The notes beneath the pieces are model-generated. The model searched no databases. It worked only from the letters and a program-made list of their open reading frames with translations, and was not told the origin of the DNA. Shown piece by piece: positions 55,145 to 63,845 of a stretch of DNA of 64,000 nucleotides. Source of the stretch: Microbacterium sp. Leaf320 (lineage in GTDB: Bacteria; Actinomycetota; Actinomycetes; Actinomycetales; Microbacteriaceae); assembly GCF_001423485.1 (NCBI RefSeq), contig NZ_LMOD01000001.1, positions 130,617 through 194,616 of the forward strand, given 5' to 3'. How positions within the stretch are numbered: the first letter of the stretch is position 1; every line of letters begins with the position of its first letter. A program made the position numbers and the translations under genes.

Positions 55145-56119
55145 ATGAACAACACCTCCGCGAGCCGGCCGGCGACGCAGGCCGCCGCTCGTCCGGCATC
55201 CGATGCCCCGAACCATGATCCGGTCGTGCTCGAGCTGCGCGGCGTCACGCGCCACTTCGGCTCGGGCGACAGCCGCGTGCAGGCCGTGGCCGGCATCGAT
55301 CTGTCGATCCGCCGGGGGGAGGTCGTGGCACTGCTGGGGCCGAACGGCGCGGGCAAGACGACCACGCTCGACATGCTCCTGGGGCTCACGCAACCGAGCA
55401 CCGGCAGCGTCCAGGTGCTCGGGGTCACGCCCGAGCGGGCGACATCGAACGGCGCGATCGGCGCGGTGCTGCAGTCCGGCGGCCTGCTGGGCGACCTGAC
55501 CGTGGGCGAGACCGTGCGCCTCATCGCCTCGCTGTACGGAGCAGAAGCCGCCGCACGCGTGCCCGAGGTCATGGCCCGTGCCGATCTCGAGAACCTCGCC
55601 CGCCGCCGGGTGTCGAAGTGCTCCGGTGGAGAGCAGCAGCGGGTGAAGTTCGCACTCGCGATGGTCTCCGACCCCGACATCCTCGTGCTCGACGAGCCGA
55701 CGGCAGGCATGGACGTCACAGCCCGGCGGCACTTCTGGGATGTGATGCGGGCGGATGCGGATGCCGGGCGCACGATCGTCTTCGCCACCCACTACCTGGA
55801 GGAGGCGGAGCAGTTCGCGCGTCGGACGGTGGTGATGCACCGCGGCGCGATCGTCGCGGACGCCCCCACGGCGCTGCTGCGGGCGAGTCTGGGCGAGCGG
55901 AGCCTCTCCGCGACCATCGATCCGGCCGATGCGGCGCTCGTCGCGACGCTGAAAGACGAAGACGGCGTCGTCGACGTGCGACTGGACGGGGACCGACTGA
56001 GCCTGCGGGCAGCGGACTCGGACGCCGCCGCCCGCATTCTGCTCGACAACGGCGCGCACGACATCGAGATCGCCGCCGCCACCCTCGAAACCGCCTTCAC
56101 GGCCCTGACGGAGAACTGA
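55145..56119 (+). CDS. ABC-2 exporter ATP-binding protein
   Basis: 324 residues. Walker A is GPNGAGKTTT, the signature CSGGEQQR, Walker B ILVLDEPTAGMD and H-loop FATHYLEEAE. The C-terminal 80 residues form the small regulatory domain seen in drug-type (CcmA/DrrA-like) ATPases. ATG 55145 has GGAGG nearby. The permease gene starts 1 bp after the stop. With the DesK/DesR-like pair downstream this is a typical self-regulated exporter module. The substrate is unknown. Confidence 0.93.
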   Translation: MNNTSASRPATQAAARPASDAPNHDPVVLELRGVTRHFGSGDSRVQAVAGIDLSIRRGEVVALLGPNGAGKTTTLDMLLGLTQPSTGSVQVLGVTPERATSNGAIGAVLQSGGLLGDLTVGETVRLIASLYGAEAAARVPEVMARADLENLARRRVSKCSGGEQQRVKFALAMVSDPDILVLDEPTAGMDVTARRHFWDVMRADADAGRTIVFATHYLEEAEQFARRTVVMHRGAIVADAPTALLRASLGERSLSATIDPADAALVATLKDEDGVVDVRLDGDRLSLRAADSDAAARILLDNGAHDIEIAAATLETAFTALTEN

Positions 56120-56120
56120 C

Positions 56121-56876
56121 ATGCTCGTCTCACCCACCATGCTGCGTATCGAAGGCATCCGTCAGCTGCGCAACCCATACACGCTCGCATTCACGCTGGC
56201 GATGCCGGTCGCGATGTACCTGCTGTTCGGTGCGGGAATGGGCTACGGCTCGCTCTCGGCCGGCCATGGCAACGTCTCCTTCTATGTGATGACCTCGATG
56301 GCCGCCTACGGCACGGCGGTCGCGATGAGCTCGCTGACCTCGCTCGCGGCGACTGAGGCGAAGCAGGGCTGGGGTCGTCAGCTCGCGATGACCCCGCTGA
56401 CGACCGCAGGCTACGCACTGACCAAGCTGCTCACATCCGTCGTCTTCGCTGCGTTGGCACTGGTAGCGGTCTTCTCCGCAGGCATGATGACCGGCGCGCA
56501 GGTCGAGGATGCGTGGCGCTGGGTCGCCACCGCCGCCATCATCCTCGGGATCGGCCTGATGTACGGGCTGTTCGGACTCGGCGTCGGCCTGTTCTTCAGC
56601 TCGGACTCCGCCGCAGCGCTGGCTTCGATCTCGATGACGTTCTTCGCGTTCTTCGGCAATGTCTTCATGCCGCTCGACGGGGTGATGCTCGACATCGCCC
56701 GCTTCACGCCCCTGTACGGCTTCGTCGCCCTCAGTCGCTGGCCGTTGACCGACGGTGTCCTCACCACGGGGCAGACGGATGAGCTGTGGATGCTGTTCCT
56801 GAACGTCATCGTGTGGCTCGGGCTGTTCGCGCTGCTGGTGACCATGGGTATGAAGCGTTCTCGGGCGCGTCAGTAG
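56121..56876 (+). CDS. ABC-2 type permease
   Basis: 251 residues with six predicted helices of the ABC2_membrane family (LRNPYTLAFTLAMPVAMYLLF near the N-terminus, TPLYGFVALSRWPL near the end). It is translated directly after the ATPase gene and would form the membrane half of the exporter as a dimer. Lipids, antibiotics or peptides are possible cargo. Confidence 0.9.
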   Translation: MLVSPTMLRIEGIRQLRNPYTLAFTLAMPVAMYLLFGAGMGYGSLSAGHGNVSFYVMTSMAAYGTAVAMSSLTSLAATEAKQGWGRQLAMTPLTTAGYALTKLLTSVVFAALALVAVFSAGMMTGAQVEDAWRWVATAAIILGIGLMYGLFGLGVGLFFSSDSAAALASISMTFFAFFGNVFMPLDGVMLDIARFTPLYGFVALSRWPLTDGVLTTGQTDELWMLFLNVIVWLGLFALLVTMGMKRSRARQ

Positions 56877-56900
56877 GAGCCCGGAATTGCCCGTCGTCGA

Positions 56901-56906
56901 TAGGTT
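56901..56906 (+). promoter_or_regulatory. Possible internal -10 box before the histidine kinase
   Basis: TAGGTT lies 6 nt before ATG 56913, suggesting that the two-component genes can also be transcribed separately as a leaderless mRNA. Confidence 0.45.
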
Positions 56907-56912
56907 GGACGG

Positions 56913-58127
56913 ATGACGCAGCACTCGAAGCGGGGATCCTCGGAGGCATCCGGGGAGTCACGGGGGTTCGCCGCCCTGGGAGCCCCGCCGGCCGCATGGT
57001 CGGCACCGGGACCGCGCGCCCCGCGTGGACCGGTCGGGAAGGATCCCTGGGCGCGGTTCGGCTGGCTGATGGCCGTGATCTGGCTGGTCTTCCTCGTCTA
57101 CCCGGTGCTGGCGCTGCTGCGCTCCGAGGCGCCGCCCGCGTGGATCGTCGTGGGCTGGATCGCGTTGATCGCCTTCGTGGTGCTGTACGTCACCGGCTTC
57201 ATGCACGGGATGCGCGGCGGGGGTGGGTTGGGGCGACCGCCGTCTGCGCGGCAGTGGGTCACGTTCGCGCTCCTCATCGTCTGCGCGCTGATCTCCGTGC
57301 CCGCAGAAGGCGGCTCCGCGCTCAGCTTCCTTCCGTTCATCATGTCGTTCGCCTCCTACGGGCTGACGCGTGTGTGGCACTGGATCACGACGGTCGCCGC
57401 CCTGGCGGTCGCAGCGCTGTGCGTCTTCCTGCTCCCCGGAGGCCTCAGCTATCTGTCGGTGCTGGCGATCATCGGACTGCTGGGCGTCGTCAACACGGTG
57501 TCGACCTGGCTCATCATCCGCTCGGGAGAGGCCGAGCAGCTCGGACTCGAGTTGGCGACGAGTGCGGGGCGCGAAGCCGTCGCACGCGACGTGCACGACC
57601 TGATCGGCCACTCGCTGACGGTCGTCGGTCTCAAGGCGCAGCTCGTGCGCCGCCTCATGGACTCCGACCCGGAGCGCGCGAAGGCGGAGCTCGCCGACAT
57701 CGAGCGGCTGACAGCGGAGGCGATCGCCGGGGTGAGGTCATCGGTGTCCGGTGCGCGGGCGACGACGCTCGTCGAGCAGCTCGCATCGTCTCGGGACTCG
57801 CTCCGCGCGGCCGACATCGAACTGCGGGTTCATGGCGAGGCCGATGCCCTCTCACCGGTGCAGGCGATCACCGCGAGTTGGATCCTGCGTGAGGCGACGA
57901 CCAATGCGCTGCGTCATTCGCAGGCCCGCACGGTGGGAGTGCTGTTGGCGCCCGGGCGGCTGGTGGTCGACGACGACGGGATCGGCATGCCTGAAGGCGC
58001 AGGTGAAGGCGCGGGCAACGGCATCCGTGGCATGCGCGAGCGTGCGGCGGCAGCAGGAGCCGGCTTCGTGATCGCCGGAGCGCGTGACGCCAAACGCTCG
58101 GGGACCAGAGTGGAGGTGACCTGGTGA
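56913..58127 (+). CDS. Sensor histidine kinase (DesK/NarX-like)
   Basis: 404 residues. A Pro/Ala-rich cytoplasmic N-terminus of about 45 residues precedes five to six hydrophobic helices (about 50-195), then a HisKA_3 domain with phospho-acceptor His228 in ARDVHDLIGHS and a HATPase domain (LREATTNALRHS, DDDGIGMP, GNGIRGMRERA). It senses a membrane-related signal by analogy with DesK. Its stop overlaps the GTG of the response regulator (GTGA). Confidence 0.93.
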   Translation: MTQHSKRGSSEASGESRGFAALGAPPAAWSAPGPRAPRGPVGKDPWARFGWLMAVIWLVFLVYPVLALLRSEAPPAWIVVGWIALIAFVVLYVTGFMHGMRGGGGLGRPPSARQWVTFALLIVCALISVPAEGGSALSFLPFIMSFASYGLTRVWHWITTVAALAVAALCVFLLPGGLSYLSVLAIIGLLGVVNTVSTWLIIRSGEAEQLGLELATSAGREAVARDVHDLIGHSLTVVGLKAQLVRRLMDSDPERAKAELADIERLTAEAIAGVRSSVSGARATTLVEQLASSRDSLRAADIELRVHGEADALSPVQAITASWILREATTNALRHSQARTVGVLLAPGRLVVDDDGIGMPEGAGEGAGNGIRGMRERAAAAGAGFVIAGARDAKRSGTRVEVTW

Positions 58128-58753
58128 CGACCGCGAGCGAGGGCGCAGGCATTCGTCTGCTCATCGCCGACGATCAGGCGCTGGTGCGCGGCGCACTGGG
58201 GGCACTGCTCGACCTCGAGCCCGATCTCACCGTGATCGGCATGGCATCAGACGGTGCAGAGGCGCTGCGGCTCGCGGAGGAGCTACGGCCGGATGTGTGT
58301 CTGATGGACATCCAGATGCCGGGCATGGACGGCGTGGAGGCGACGCGTCGGGTCCGCGAGGCGAGCCCGACGACGAAGATCCTCATCGTGACCACTTTCG
58401 CTCGCCCCGGATATCTGCGGTCGGCCTTGGATGCCGGAGCCAGCGGGTTCATCGTGAAGGACACCCCTGCCGAGCAGCTGGCGGAGGCGGTGCGTCGGGT
58501 GCATCGAGGCGTGCGCGTGCTCGATCCGGCGCTCGCCGCAGACAGCCTGTTCGACGGTGCGAACCCACTGAGCGAGCGGGAGCGCCAGGTGCTCCGTCTC
58601 GCTGCGGACGGCCGATCGGCCGCTGCCGTCGCGGCCGAGGTGTTCCTGTCTGCGGGAACCGTGCGAAATCACCTCTCCGCGGCGATCGGGAAGACGGGCG
58701 CGGCGAACCGCGCGCAGGCCGTGCGGATCGCGCTCGACAAGGGCTGGATCTGA
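58124..58753 (+). CDS. Response regulator (NarL/FixJ, DesR-like)
   Basis: 209 residues. The receiver domain has phospho-acceptor Asp62 (CLMDIQMPGMDG) and the conserved Lys in FIVKDTP. A LuxR-type HTH follows (LSERERQVLRLAADG, AAVAAEVFLSAGTVRNHL) and the DesR-like end RAQAVRIALDKGWI. GTG 58124 overlaps the kinase stop. It probably binds the 16-bp palindrome at 55072 to activate the exporter operon. Confidence 0.93.
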   Translation: MTTASEGAGIRLLIADDQALVRGALGALLDLEPDLTVIGMASDGAEALRLAEELRPDVCLMDIQMPGMDGVEATRRVREASPTTKILIVTTFARPGYLRSALDAGASGFIVKDTPAEQLAEAVRRVHRGVRVLDPALAADSLFDGANPLSERERQVLRLAADGRSAAAVAAEVFLSAGTVRNHLSAAIGKTGAANRAQAVRIALDKGWI

Positions 58754-58756
58754 CGC

Positions 58757-59944
58757 TCATCCCTCCGCAGCGGATGCGGCACGCGCGTGCTGTGCCGCTG
58801 CCTGCTTCTGCCGGGCGAGCCAGGTGTGGTCGGCGATCGCAGCTCGGAGTTCGGTGGTGTAGTCCCTTCCGTCTTCGGGATATCGACGGAGGTTCCGCAG
58901 ATGGAAGGGTGATTCTTCCCGATGGGGTCCGGTGCTGTCGATGCGCCGGGCGAGCTCGGTGAGGGTGTCGCGGCCCGCTTCGCGGTACTGGCGGCGCTCG
59001 GCGTCATCCAGGCGGATCAGGCACGAGTCGTCGAGCATCGAGCTGATCGAGTATCGGGAGTCGAGGTACAGGTCGCCCTGCTGTTCGACCAGGAACCACG
59101 AGCCGGGTTCATGGTCGACGTAGCGCATCGCCTCTCGCGCCGCGGCGATGCGAGCGGCGTCGCCCCATCGCTCGACGGGAGGGATCGCTTCGTGGGGTCG
59201 TCGCAGTGCGGCATCCAGAGGGTGATGGCCGAACGTCGGTGAGGAGTCGCGATACAGGGTGAGACATGCGACCCGGCCGCACGCGGTGCAGGTGACCTGG
59301 CTCTCCACTCGCTCCAACAGGTCGGAGGCGTGCAGGGGGCGGAGATCGGCGAGGGGCACCGGCCCGTCCCTGCTCGTGAGCACTCCTGCCTCGAGGCCGT
59401 CGCTGAGACGGTGGATCGTGCCGTCCAGATCGAAAAGACCGTCCTCGGTGCGTGCGATCAGCTCGCGGCACACCGGGCAGCCGTCGTGGGCCGGACGGCA
59501 CGTGTCCTTCGGGTCTTCCACGGTGAACGCCACGCGCTGGAGGTCGCCGGCTCGCCGGCCTCCGTACTTCACGAACTCCGGGCGCAGATACGCGGCATCG
59601 AGCACGAAGTAGCGGTCGCCCTCTGCGAACCTCCACGGGACGTCGAAGCTAGCTCTGAAGTCGGCGAACGTCGCGCTGTTGCCGATCCCGGGGATCCACT
59701 CGGCCACGTCGAGTCCCCGCGGGGCGAACGACGTGGGTGTGAGGTGCAGGATCACGGCGATGACCACGTCGTCATGCAGCACGATCTCCCCACCGGATCC
59801 GAATCGCAGGTGCTGCGAGAGCACGACCGGCTCCCCGATCCGATACGCGGCGGTCTCTGCAGGTGCGGTGCCGAACGCGGCGATCAGATCTCTCACGGCG
59901 AGGTCGCCCTGCGGCTTGCCGAGTGCCTCGATGATCAGCTGCAT
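58757..59944 (-). CDS. Hypothetical protein with two CxxC pairs
   Basis: 395 residues, family not recognised. It is a soluble protein with a possible zinc ribbon made of two knuckles, CPVC (in DGCPVCRELIAR) and CTAC (in VTCTACGRVACLT), about 80 residues apart. The N-terminal 130 residues have a beta-rich look (GEIVLHDDVVIAVILHLTP). ATG 59944 (MQLIIEALG) is selected, as the upstream extension overlaps the divergent VOC gene. It is convergent with the response regulator with only 3 bp between stops. No function can be assigned. Confidence 0.75.
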   Translation of the reverse strand: MQLIIEALGKPQGDLAVRDLIAAFGTAPAETAAYRIGEPVVLSQHLRFGSGGEIVLHDDVVIAVILHLTPTSFAPRGLDVAEWIPGIGNSATFADFRASFDVPWRFAEGDRYFVLDAAYLRPEFVKYGGRRAGDLQRVAFTVEDPKDTCRPAHDGCPVCRELIARTEDGLFDLDGTIHRLSDGLEAGVLTSRDGPVPLADLRPLHASDLLERVESQVTCTACGRVACLTLYRDSSPTFGHHPLDAALRRPHEAIPPVERWGDAARIAAAREAMRYVDHEPGSWFLVEQQGDLYLDSRYSISSMLDDSCLIRLDDAERRQYREAGRDTLTELARRIDSTGPHREESPFHLRNLRRYPEDGRDYTTELRAAIADHTWLARQKQAAAQHARAASAAEG

Positions 59945-60110
59945 CCGGTCATGCTCTCGTCGTCGCGTCACCGGACCAGTATCCGTCACCGATGAGCACG
60001 CGCGCGGCCAGTCATCGGGGTTCGGAATCCGCCACCGCTCTGGCGGGTGTCGGAAGCCCCGCGTAGCCTGAGGGCCGATGGGCGCCGACGCCCACAGCGA
60101 GGAGCGCATG

Positions 60111-60491
60111 ATGACTTGGAAGATCGAGCTCATCTTCGTGCCGGTGACCGACGTCGACCGCTCGAAGGAGTTCTACACGAAGATCGGATTCAACCCCGAC
60201 CACGACCAGGTTCCGTACGAGGGTCTGCGCTTCGTGCAGATGACTCCGCCGGGGTCCGCCTGCTCGATCGCCTTCGGCACGGGACTCGAGATTCCTCTCG
60301 AGCCGGGGCAGCAGAAGACGATCCAGGTGGTGGTGCCGAACGCCGATGAGGCGAAGGCACAGCTCGAAGCCGTGGGCGTGACGACCAAGGGCGTCGAAGA
60401 CCTGGGCTGGGGGCGCTTCGTCTGGTTCGACGACCCCGACGGCAATACCTGGACTCTTCAGGAACTTCCCGACTACAGCGCGCAGGCCTGA
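60111..60491 (+). CDS. VOC-family (glyoxalase/bleomycin-resistance fold) protein
   Basis: 126 residues with the paired beta-alpha-beta modules of the VOC superfamily: VPVTDVDRSKEFYTKIGF at the N-terminus and WFDDPDGNTWTLQELP at the end. Metal-binding positions are only partly kept, so catalytic activity is uncertain. ATG 60111 is used because GAGGAG lies 6 nt upstream. ATG 60108 and a leaderless ATG 60078 (8 nt after TAGCCT) are alternatives. Monocistronic. Confidence 0.85.
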   Translation: MTWKIELIFVPVTDVDRSKEFYTKIGFNPDHDQVPYEGLRFVQMTPPGSACSIAFGTGLEIPLEPGQQKTIQVVVPNADEAKAQLEAVGVTTKGVEDLGWGRFVWFDDPDGNTWTLQELPDYSAQA

Positions 60492-60501
60492 CGCAGCGGG
60501 A

Positions 60502-60522
60502 GGCCTGAGGCAACGGCAGGCC
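60502..60522. terminator. Short hairpin between the VOC and Nudix genes
   Basis: GGCCTG and CAGGCC pair around a 9-nt loop between two convergent genes. Confidence 0.4.
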
Positions 60523-60526
60523 GAGG

Positions 60527-60961
60527 TCAGCGTGCGGAGATCGTGCGCAGGGCCTCTGGCGCGCCCTCCGGAAAGAGCACGCGGACGCCGGACTCGATGT
60601 CCGCGAGGGGCACCCAGCGCACAGGACTGCCCTCATCGAGGATGCGGAGCTCTGCGTCGAGAGGCACGGCATCGAGCGCTGCGGACGACACCGCGAAGAC
60701 GTGGGCGATCTCATGCCCGGGTGCGCCCTCGTACGTGAAGATGTTCTCGAAGACGCCGAGCGGCTCGGCGCCCTCGAGCTCGGCGCCGAGCTCTTCCATG
60801 AACTCTCGCCGGAGCGCCTCCACCGCCGTCTCACCGAACTCGATCCCCCCGCCGATCGCACGGAGGAAGTCGAGTCGGCGTGAGCGGTCGTGTCCTTCGA
60901 GGGCGAGCAGATGCCCGTCCTTCACGGGGAGGCCGACGGCGATGTTGCGGATGGCAGGCAT
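60527..60961 (-). CDS. Nudix hydrolase
   Basis: 144 residues with a full Nudix box (GGGIEFGETAVEALRREF then MEELG). The segment before it (FLRAIGGGIEFGE) and the C-terminal RWVPLADIESG resemble ADP-ribose/dNTP-type members. Substrate unknown. TAGCCT is 6 nt before the ATG, a leaderless arrangement. Confidence 0.9.
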   Translation of the reverse strand: MPAIRNIAVGLPVKDGHLLALEGHDRSRRLDFLRAIGGGIEFGETAVEALRREFMEELGAELEGAEPLGVFENIFTYEGAPGHEIAHVFAVSSAALDAVPLDAELRILDEGSPVRWVPLADIESGVRVLFPEGAPEALRTISAR

Positions 60962-60967
60962 CCCGGA

Positions 60968-60973
60968 AGGCTA
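60968..60973 (-). promoter_or_regulatory. -10 box of the Nudix gene, predicted leaderless
   Basis: The minus-strand TAGCCT is 6 nt from ATG 60961. Confidence 0.5.
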
Positions 60974-60996
60974 ACGCAGCAGCACAGGCATGAGGC

Positions 60997-61851
60997 TCAT
61001 GGCAGTCGGAACGCCCCGCCGGAGACCACGATGCCGCCGGTCGGCGGGATCGTCACGGTGAGCAGACTCGGGCGACGCACGTGCGCGCCCTGGTGAATGC
61101 GGACGGTCTGCTCTGCATGGTCGAGATCCCGCAGGTATGCGCCCACGGATGCCGCCGCTGACCCCGTCGCCGGGTCTTCGGTGATGCGACCGACCGGGAA
61201 CAGGTTGCGCGCATCGAAGTCCGCAGGGCCGATCGCGTGCAGCATCGTCACGGTGCCGAGCCACCCCTGCTCGCGCATGAGCGCGGCGACATCGGCGGGG
61301 AAGAAGCGGAACTGATCGAACAGCTCTCGGTCACGGAGAATGATGACCGGATGCCAGTTGCCGGCGAACGCCTCCTTCGGAGGGAAGCGTTCGTCGAGGT
61401 CCGCGACCTCGATGCTCAACAGTCTCAAGAGCCTCTCGAGCACCGACGCGTCGAGATCGCGCACCTGGGGCTCGACGCTCGTGAACGACACGGTGATCCG
61501 ACCGTCCGCGTCGGCGACCGACCGCAGCGTGACGGCGCCGGCATCGGTGTCGAAGACCACGTCTTCGACACCGTCGCGCTCGGCGAGGGCGACGGCGGTG
61601 GCGACCGTCGCATGACCGCAGAACGGCACTTCGGCAGCAGGTGACCAATAGCGCACCCGATAACGCGTAACCGGTGCATCCGCGGCCCGGCCGACGACGA
61701 ACGCGGTCTCGGAGTATCCGACGTCGGCGGCGATGCGCTGCATCCGCTCTTCGGACATCCCGCCGGCGTCGAGCACGACCCCTGCGGGGTTCCCCCCAGT
61801 GGGGGTCGCAGCGAACGCGCTGTAGCGCAGGACGTCGAGGTCATCGGTCAT
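60997..61851 (-). CDS. PhzF-family isomerase-like protein
   Basis: 284 residues with the diaminopimelate-epimerase-like fold of PhzF: the N-terminal FAATPTGGNPAGVVL, the catalytic-Glu segment YSETAFV, FCGHATVATA, and the C-terminal EDPATGSAAASVGAYL. Family members isomerise trans-2,3-dihydro-3-hydroxyanthranilate or have unknown roles. No phenazine genes are present, so a different small-molecule substrate is likely. TAGGCT lies 7 nt before the ATG. Confidence 0.9.
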   Translation of the reverse strand: MTDDLDVLRYSAFAATPTGGNPAGVVLDAGGMSEERMQRIAADVGYSETAFVVGRAADAPVTRYRVRYWSPAAEVPFCGHATVATAVALAERDGVEDVVFDTDAGAVTLRSVADADGRITVSFTSVEPQVRDLDASVLERLLRLLSIEVADLDERFPPKEAFAGNWHPVIILRDRELFDQFRFFPADVAALMREQGWLGTVTMLHAIGPADFDARNLFPVGRITEDPATGSAAASVGAYLRDLDHAEQTVRIHQGAHVRRPSLLTVTIPPTGGIVVSGGAFRLP

Positions 61852-61878
61852 GACGAGGAGCCTAGCGATCCCGCAGGG

Positions 61879-63642
61879 TCACGAGTTCACGCGGATGATC
61901 TCCTGCTGGTACGGCGCGATGACGTCGCCCGAGATGCGGAGGTCGAGCAGGAGGAATCGTCGAGTCGTGGCATCCTCGAGTGCCCAGGTGCCGAGCCGGT
62001 CGAGATCCGCGAGGGTCTGCACGACGACCCCCTCGGCACCGACAGCTGCGCCGAACGCGGCGAAGTCGACCTCGGGGATCCGCATCGGCCCCTCCGCGAG
62101 TCCCTTGAGGCCGTACAGGTTGACCTCGGCGCCGTAGGCCGCGTCGTTCCAGATCACCGCGATGCCGCGGCCCTGGGCGGCACGGACGGCTGACTCGAGG
62201 TCGGCGATCGCCATCAGGCCGCCGCCGTCGCCCGACGTCAGCACGACGGTCGACTCGCGGCGGGCGAGAGCCGCGCCGACGACACTCGGCCAGCCCTGTC
62301 CGATCGACTGGAAGGCGGTGCCGACCATCATCATGCGGTCGGGGGCCTCGACCGGCCAGTACATGTTCGCCCAGCCGATGAAGTGTCCGCCGTCGGAGAC
62401 GACGACACGGTCGCTCGGCAGCAGCTCGGCGATGCGGCGTGCGGCCGACCGGGGGTCCAGGCGCCCGTCTGCGGCGAGGTCGTCGCCCTCGTCGTACGTG
62501 CGTGCCGCGGCGACGTCGACGGACTCACGCCACGGCGTCCCGAGCACAGCTTCGGAAGCCCTGTGCGACGCGCCGTCCGTGAGTCCCGGCGTCTCGGCAC
62601 GGCGTGCCTCAGGTCCGAAGCTGTGCTCGGCAGAGTCGATCTCGGGAGCGGTGCCGGAGACGAGGGAGCCGACGCGCGTGACGAGCTCCTCGGCTGCGAG
62701 GCGGGCGTCCGCACGGACGAAGCCGCCGACATGAGGGTGCGTGGCAGCCGGGGCGATGTCGATCTGGAAGACACGGGTGCCGGGCGCGAAGAGCTCGCCG
62801 AAGCGCATCGTGAACTGGTTGAGGGATGCGCCGAACACGACGGCGACGTCAGCGCTGCGCACGAGCTCCATGGCGCCGTCGGCACCGAACCCGCCGGTGA
62901 CGCCGAGGTCGTACTGCGACTCGGGGAACAGGCCGCGACCGAGTGCCGACGATGCGGTGAGGGCACCGGTCAGGCTGGCGAGTTCGCCCAGCGCGTCACC
63001 CGCGCTGGCCAGCCAGGCGCCACGACCGGCGAGCAGGAACGGGCGGGATGCTCCGGCCAGGGACGCGGCGATCTCACCCAGCGTGCCCTCGGCGAATTCG
63101 CCGCGAGGGGCGAGCGGCGCGGGGAGTCGGGGCGCCGGCGCCTCGGGCACAGCGCCGGCCTCGAGCGCGGCCACGTCGTAGGGGATGGCCAGGACGACCG
63201 GCACGCGGTAGGTCAGCGCGTGCTCGATCGCGATCACGGTGGTCGCGGCGGCATCCGCGCGACCGACCGTATAGGTGCGGGCGCCGACGGCCGATGCGAG
63301 CGCGATCTGATCGACATCCCACGGGCGAGGGCCGGACGTCGGCTCATCGCCCACCACGAGAACGAGCGGCACATGGGCCTGCACGGCCTCGGCGAGAGCC
63401 GTCAGCGTGTTCGTGAAGCCCGCGCCGTAGGTCGAAGTCCCGGCGGCGATGCGTCCGGAGGCCCGGAAGTGCGCGTCGGCCGCGACGACAGCGCCCTGTT
63501 CGTGGCGGACGGCCGTGAAGACCGCATCCGTCTGCGTCTCGATCGCGTCGAGGAAGTAGGCGTTGCCGTTGCCCATCACGCCGAAGACGGCGTCGATGTG
63601 CTGGGCGAGGGTGTGGGCGACGTGCGCGGAGACGGTGGGCAT
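61879..63642 (-). CDS. Thiamine-diphosphate-dependent enzyme (acetolactate synthase-like)
   Basis: 587 residues in three domains. The PYR domain has the activating Glu in AVRHEQGAVVAAD. The central domain (about 190-330) follows, then the PP domain with a ThDP motif starting SGDGGGLMAI and ending WNDAAYGAEVNLYG. This resembles acetolactate synthase, benzoylformate decarboxylase or IolD-like enzymes. The absence of a small ilvN subunit and of other branched-chain genes argues for a catabolic or specialised role. ATG 63642 is preceded by AAAGG; the upstream frame lacks a ribosome-binding site. The 203-bp gap upstream holds one GTGCCT/AGGCAC hairpin (63720-63738) and nothing else obvious. Confidence 0.88.
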   Translation of the reverse strand: MPTVSAHVAHTLAQHIDAVFGVMGNGNAYFLDAIETQTDAVFTAVRHEQGAVVAADAHFRASGRIAAGTSTYGAGFTNTLTALAEAVQAHVPLVLVVGDEPTSGPRPWDVDQIALASAVGARTYTVGRADAAATTVIAIEHALTYRVPVVLAIPYDVAALEAGAVPEAPAPRLPAPLAPRGEFAEGTLGEIAASLAGASRPFLLAGRGAWLASAGDALGELASLTGALTASSALGRGLFPESQYDLGVTGGFGADGAMELVRSADVAVVFGASLNQFTMRFGELFAPGTRVFQIDIAPAATHPHVGGFVRADARLAAEELVTRVGSLVSGTAPEIDSAEHSFGPEARRAETPGLTDGASHRASEAVLGTPWRESVDVAAARTYDEGDDLAADGRLDPRSAARRIAELLPSDRVVVSDGGHFIGWANMYWPVEAPDRMMMVGTAFQSIGQGWPSVVGAALARRESTVVLTSGDGGGLMAIADLESAVRAAQGRGIAVIWNDAAYGAEVNLYGLKGLAEGPMRIPEVDFAAFGAAVGAEGVVVQTLADLDRLGTWALEDATTRRFLLLDLRISGDVIAPYQQEIIRVNS

Positions 63643-63845
63643 GGGGAAGCCTTTCGAGACAGGGACGGAGACGTGCGATTCCGTATGTGTCTCGCCCCCG
63701 CGTCGTCGTGGGGTGCTTCGTGCCTCTTTTTCAGGCACCGGCGGCAGAGAGCGCCGGACGTCTCGATCCTACAGCCGCGATCACTGACGCGGCCCCGTCT
63801 CGCGGGCGTAACACCGCCGAAACGGTGACAGGCAAACATGCGGTC

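Noticed and set aside
55145..58753. Antibiotic biosynthesis cluster around the ABC-2/two-component genes
   Set aside because: No biosynthetic genes are adjacent. A stand-alone exporter with its own two-component system is common.
60997..61851. PhzF as evidence for a phenazine cluster
   Set aside because: No other phz genes are present, and PhzF-family proteins are common outside phenazine pathways.
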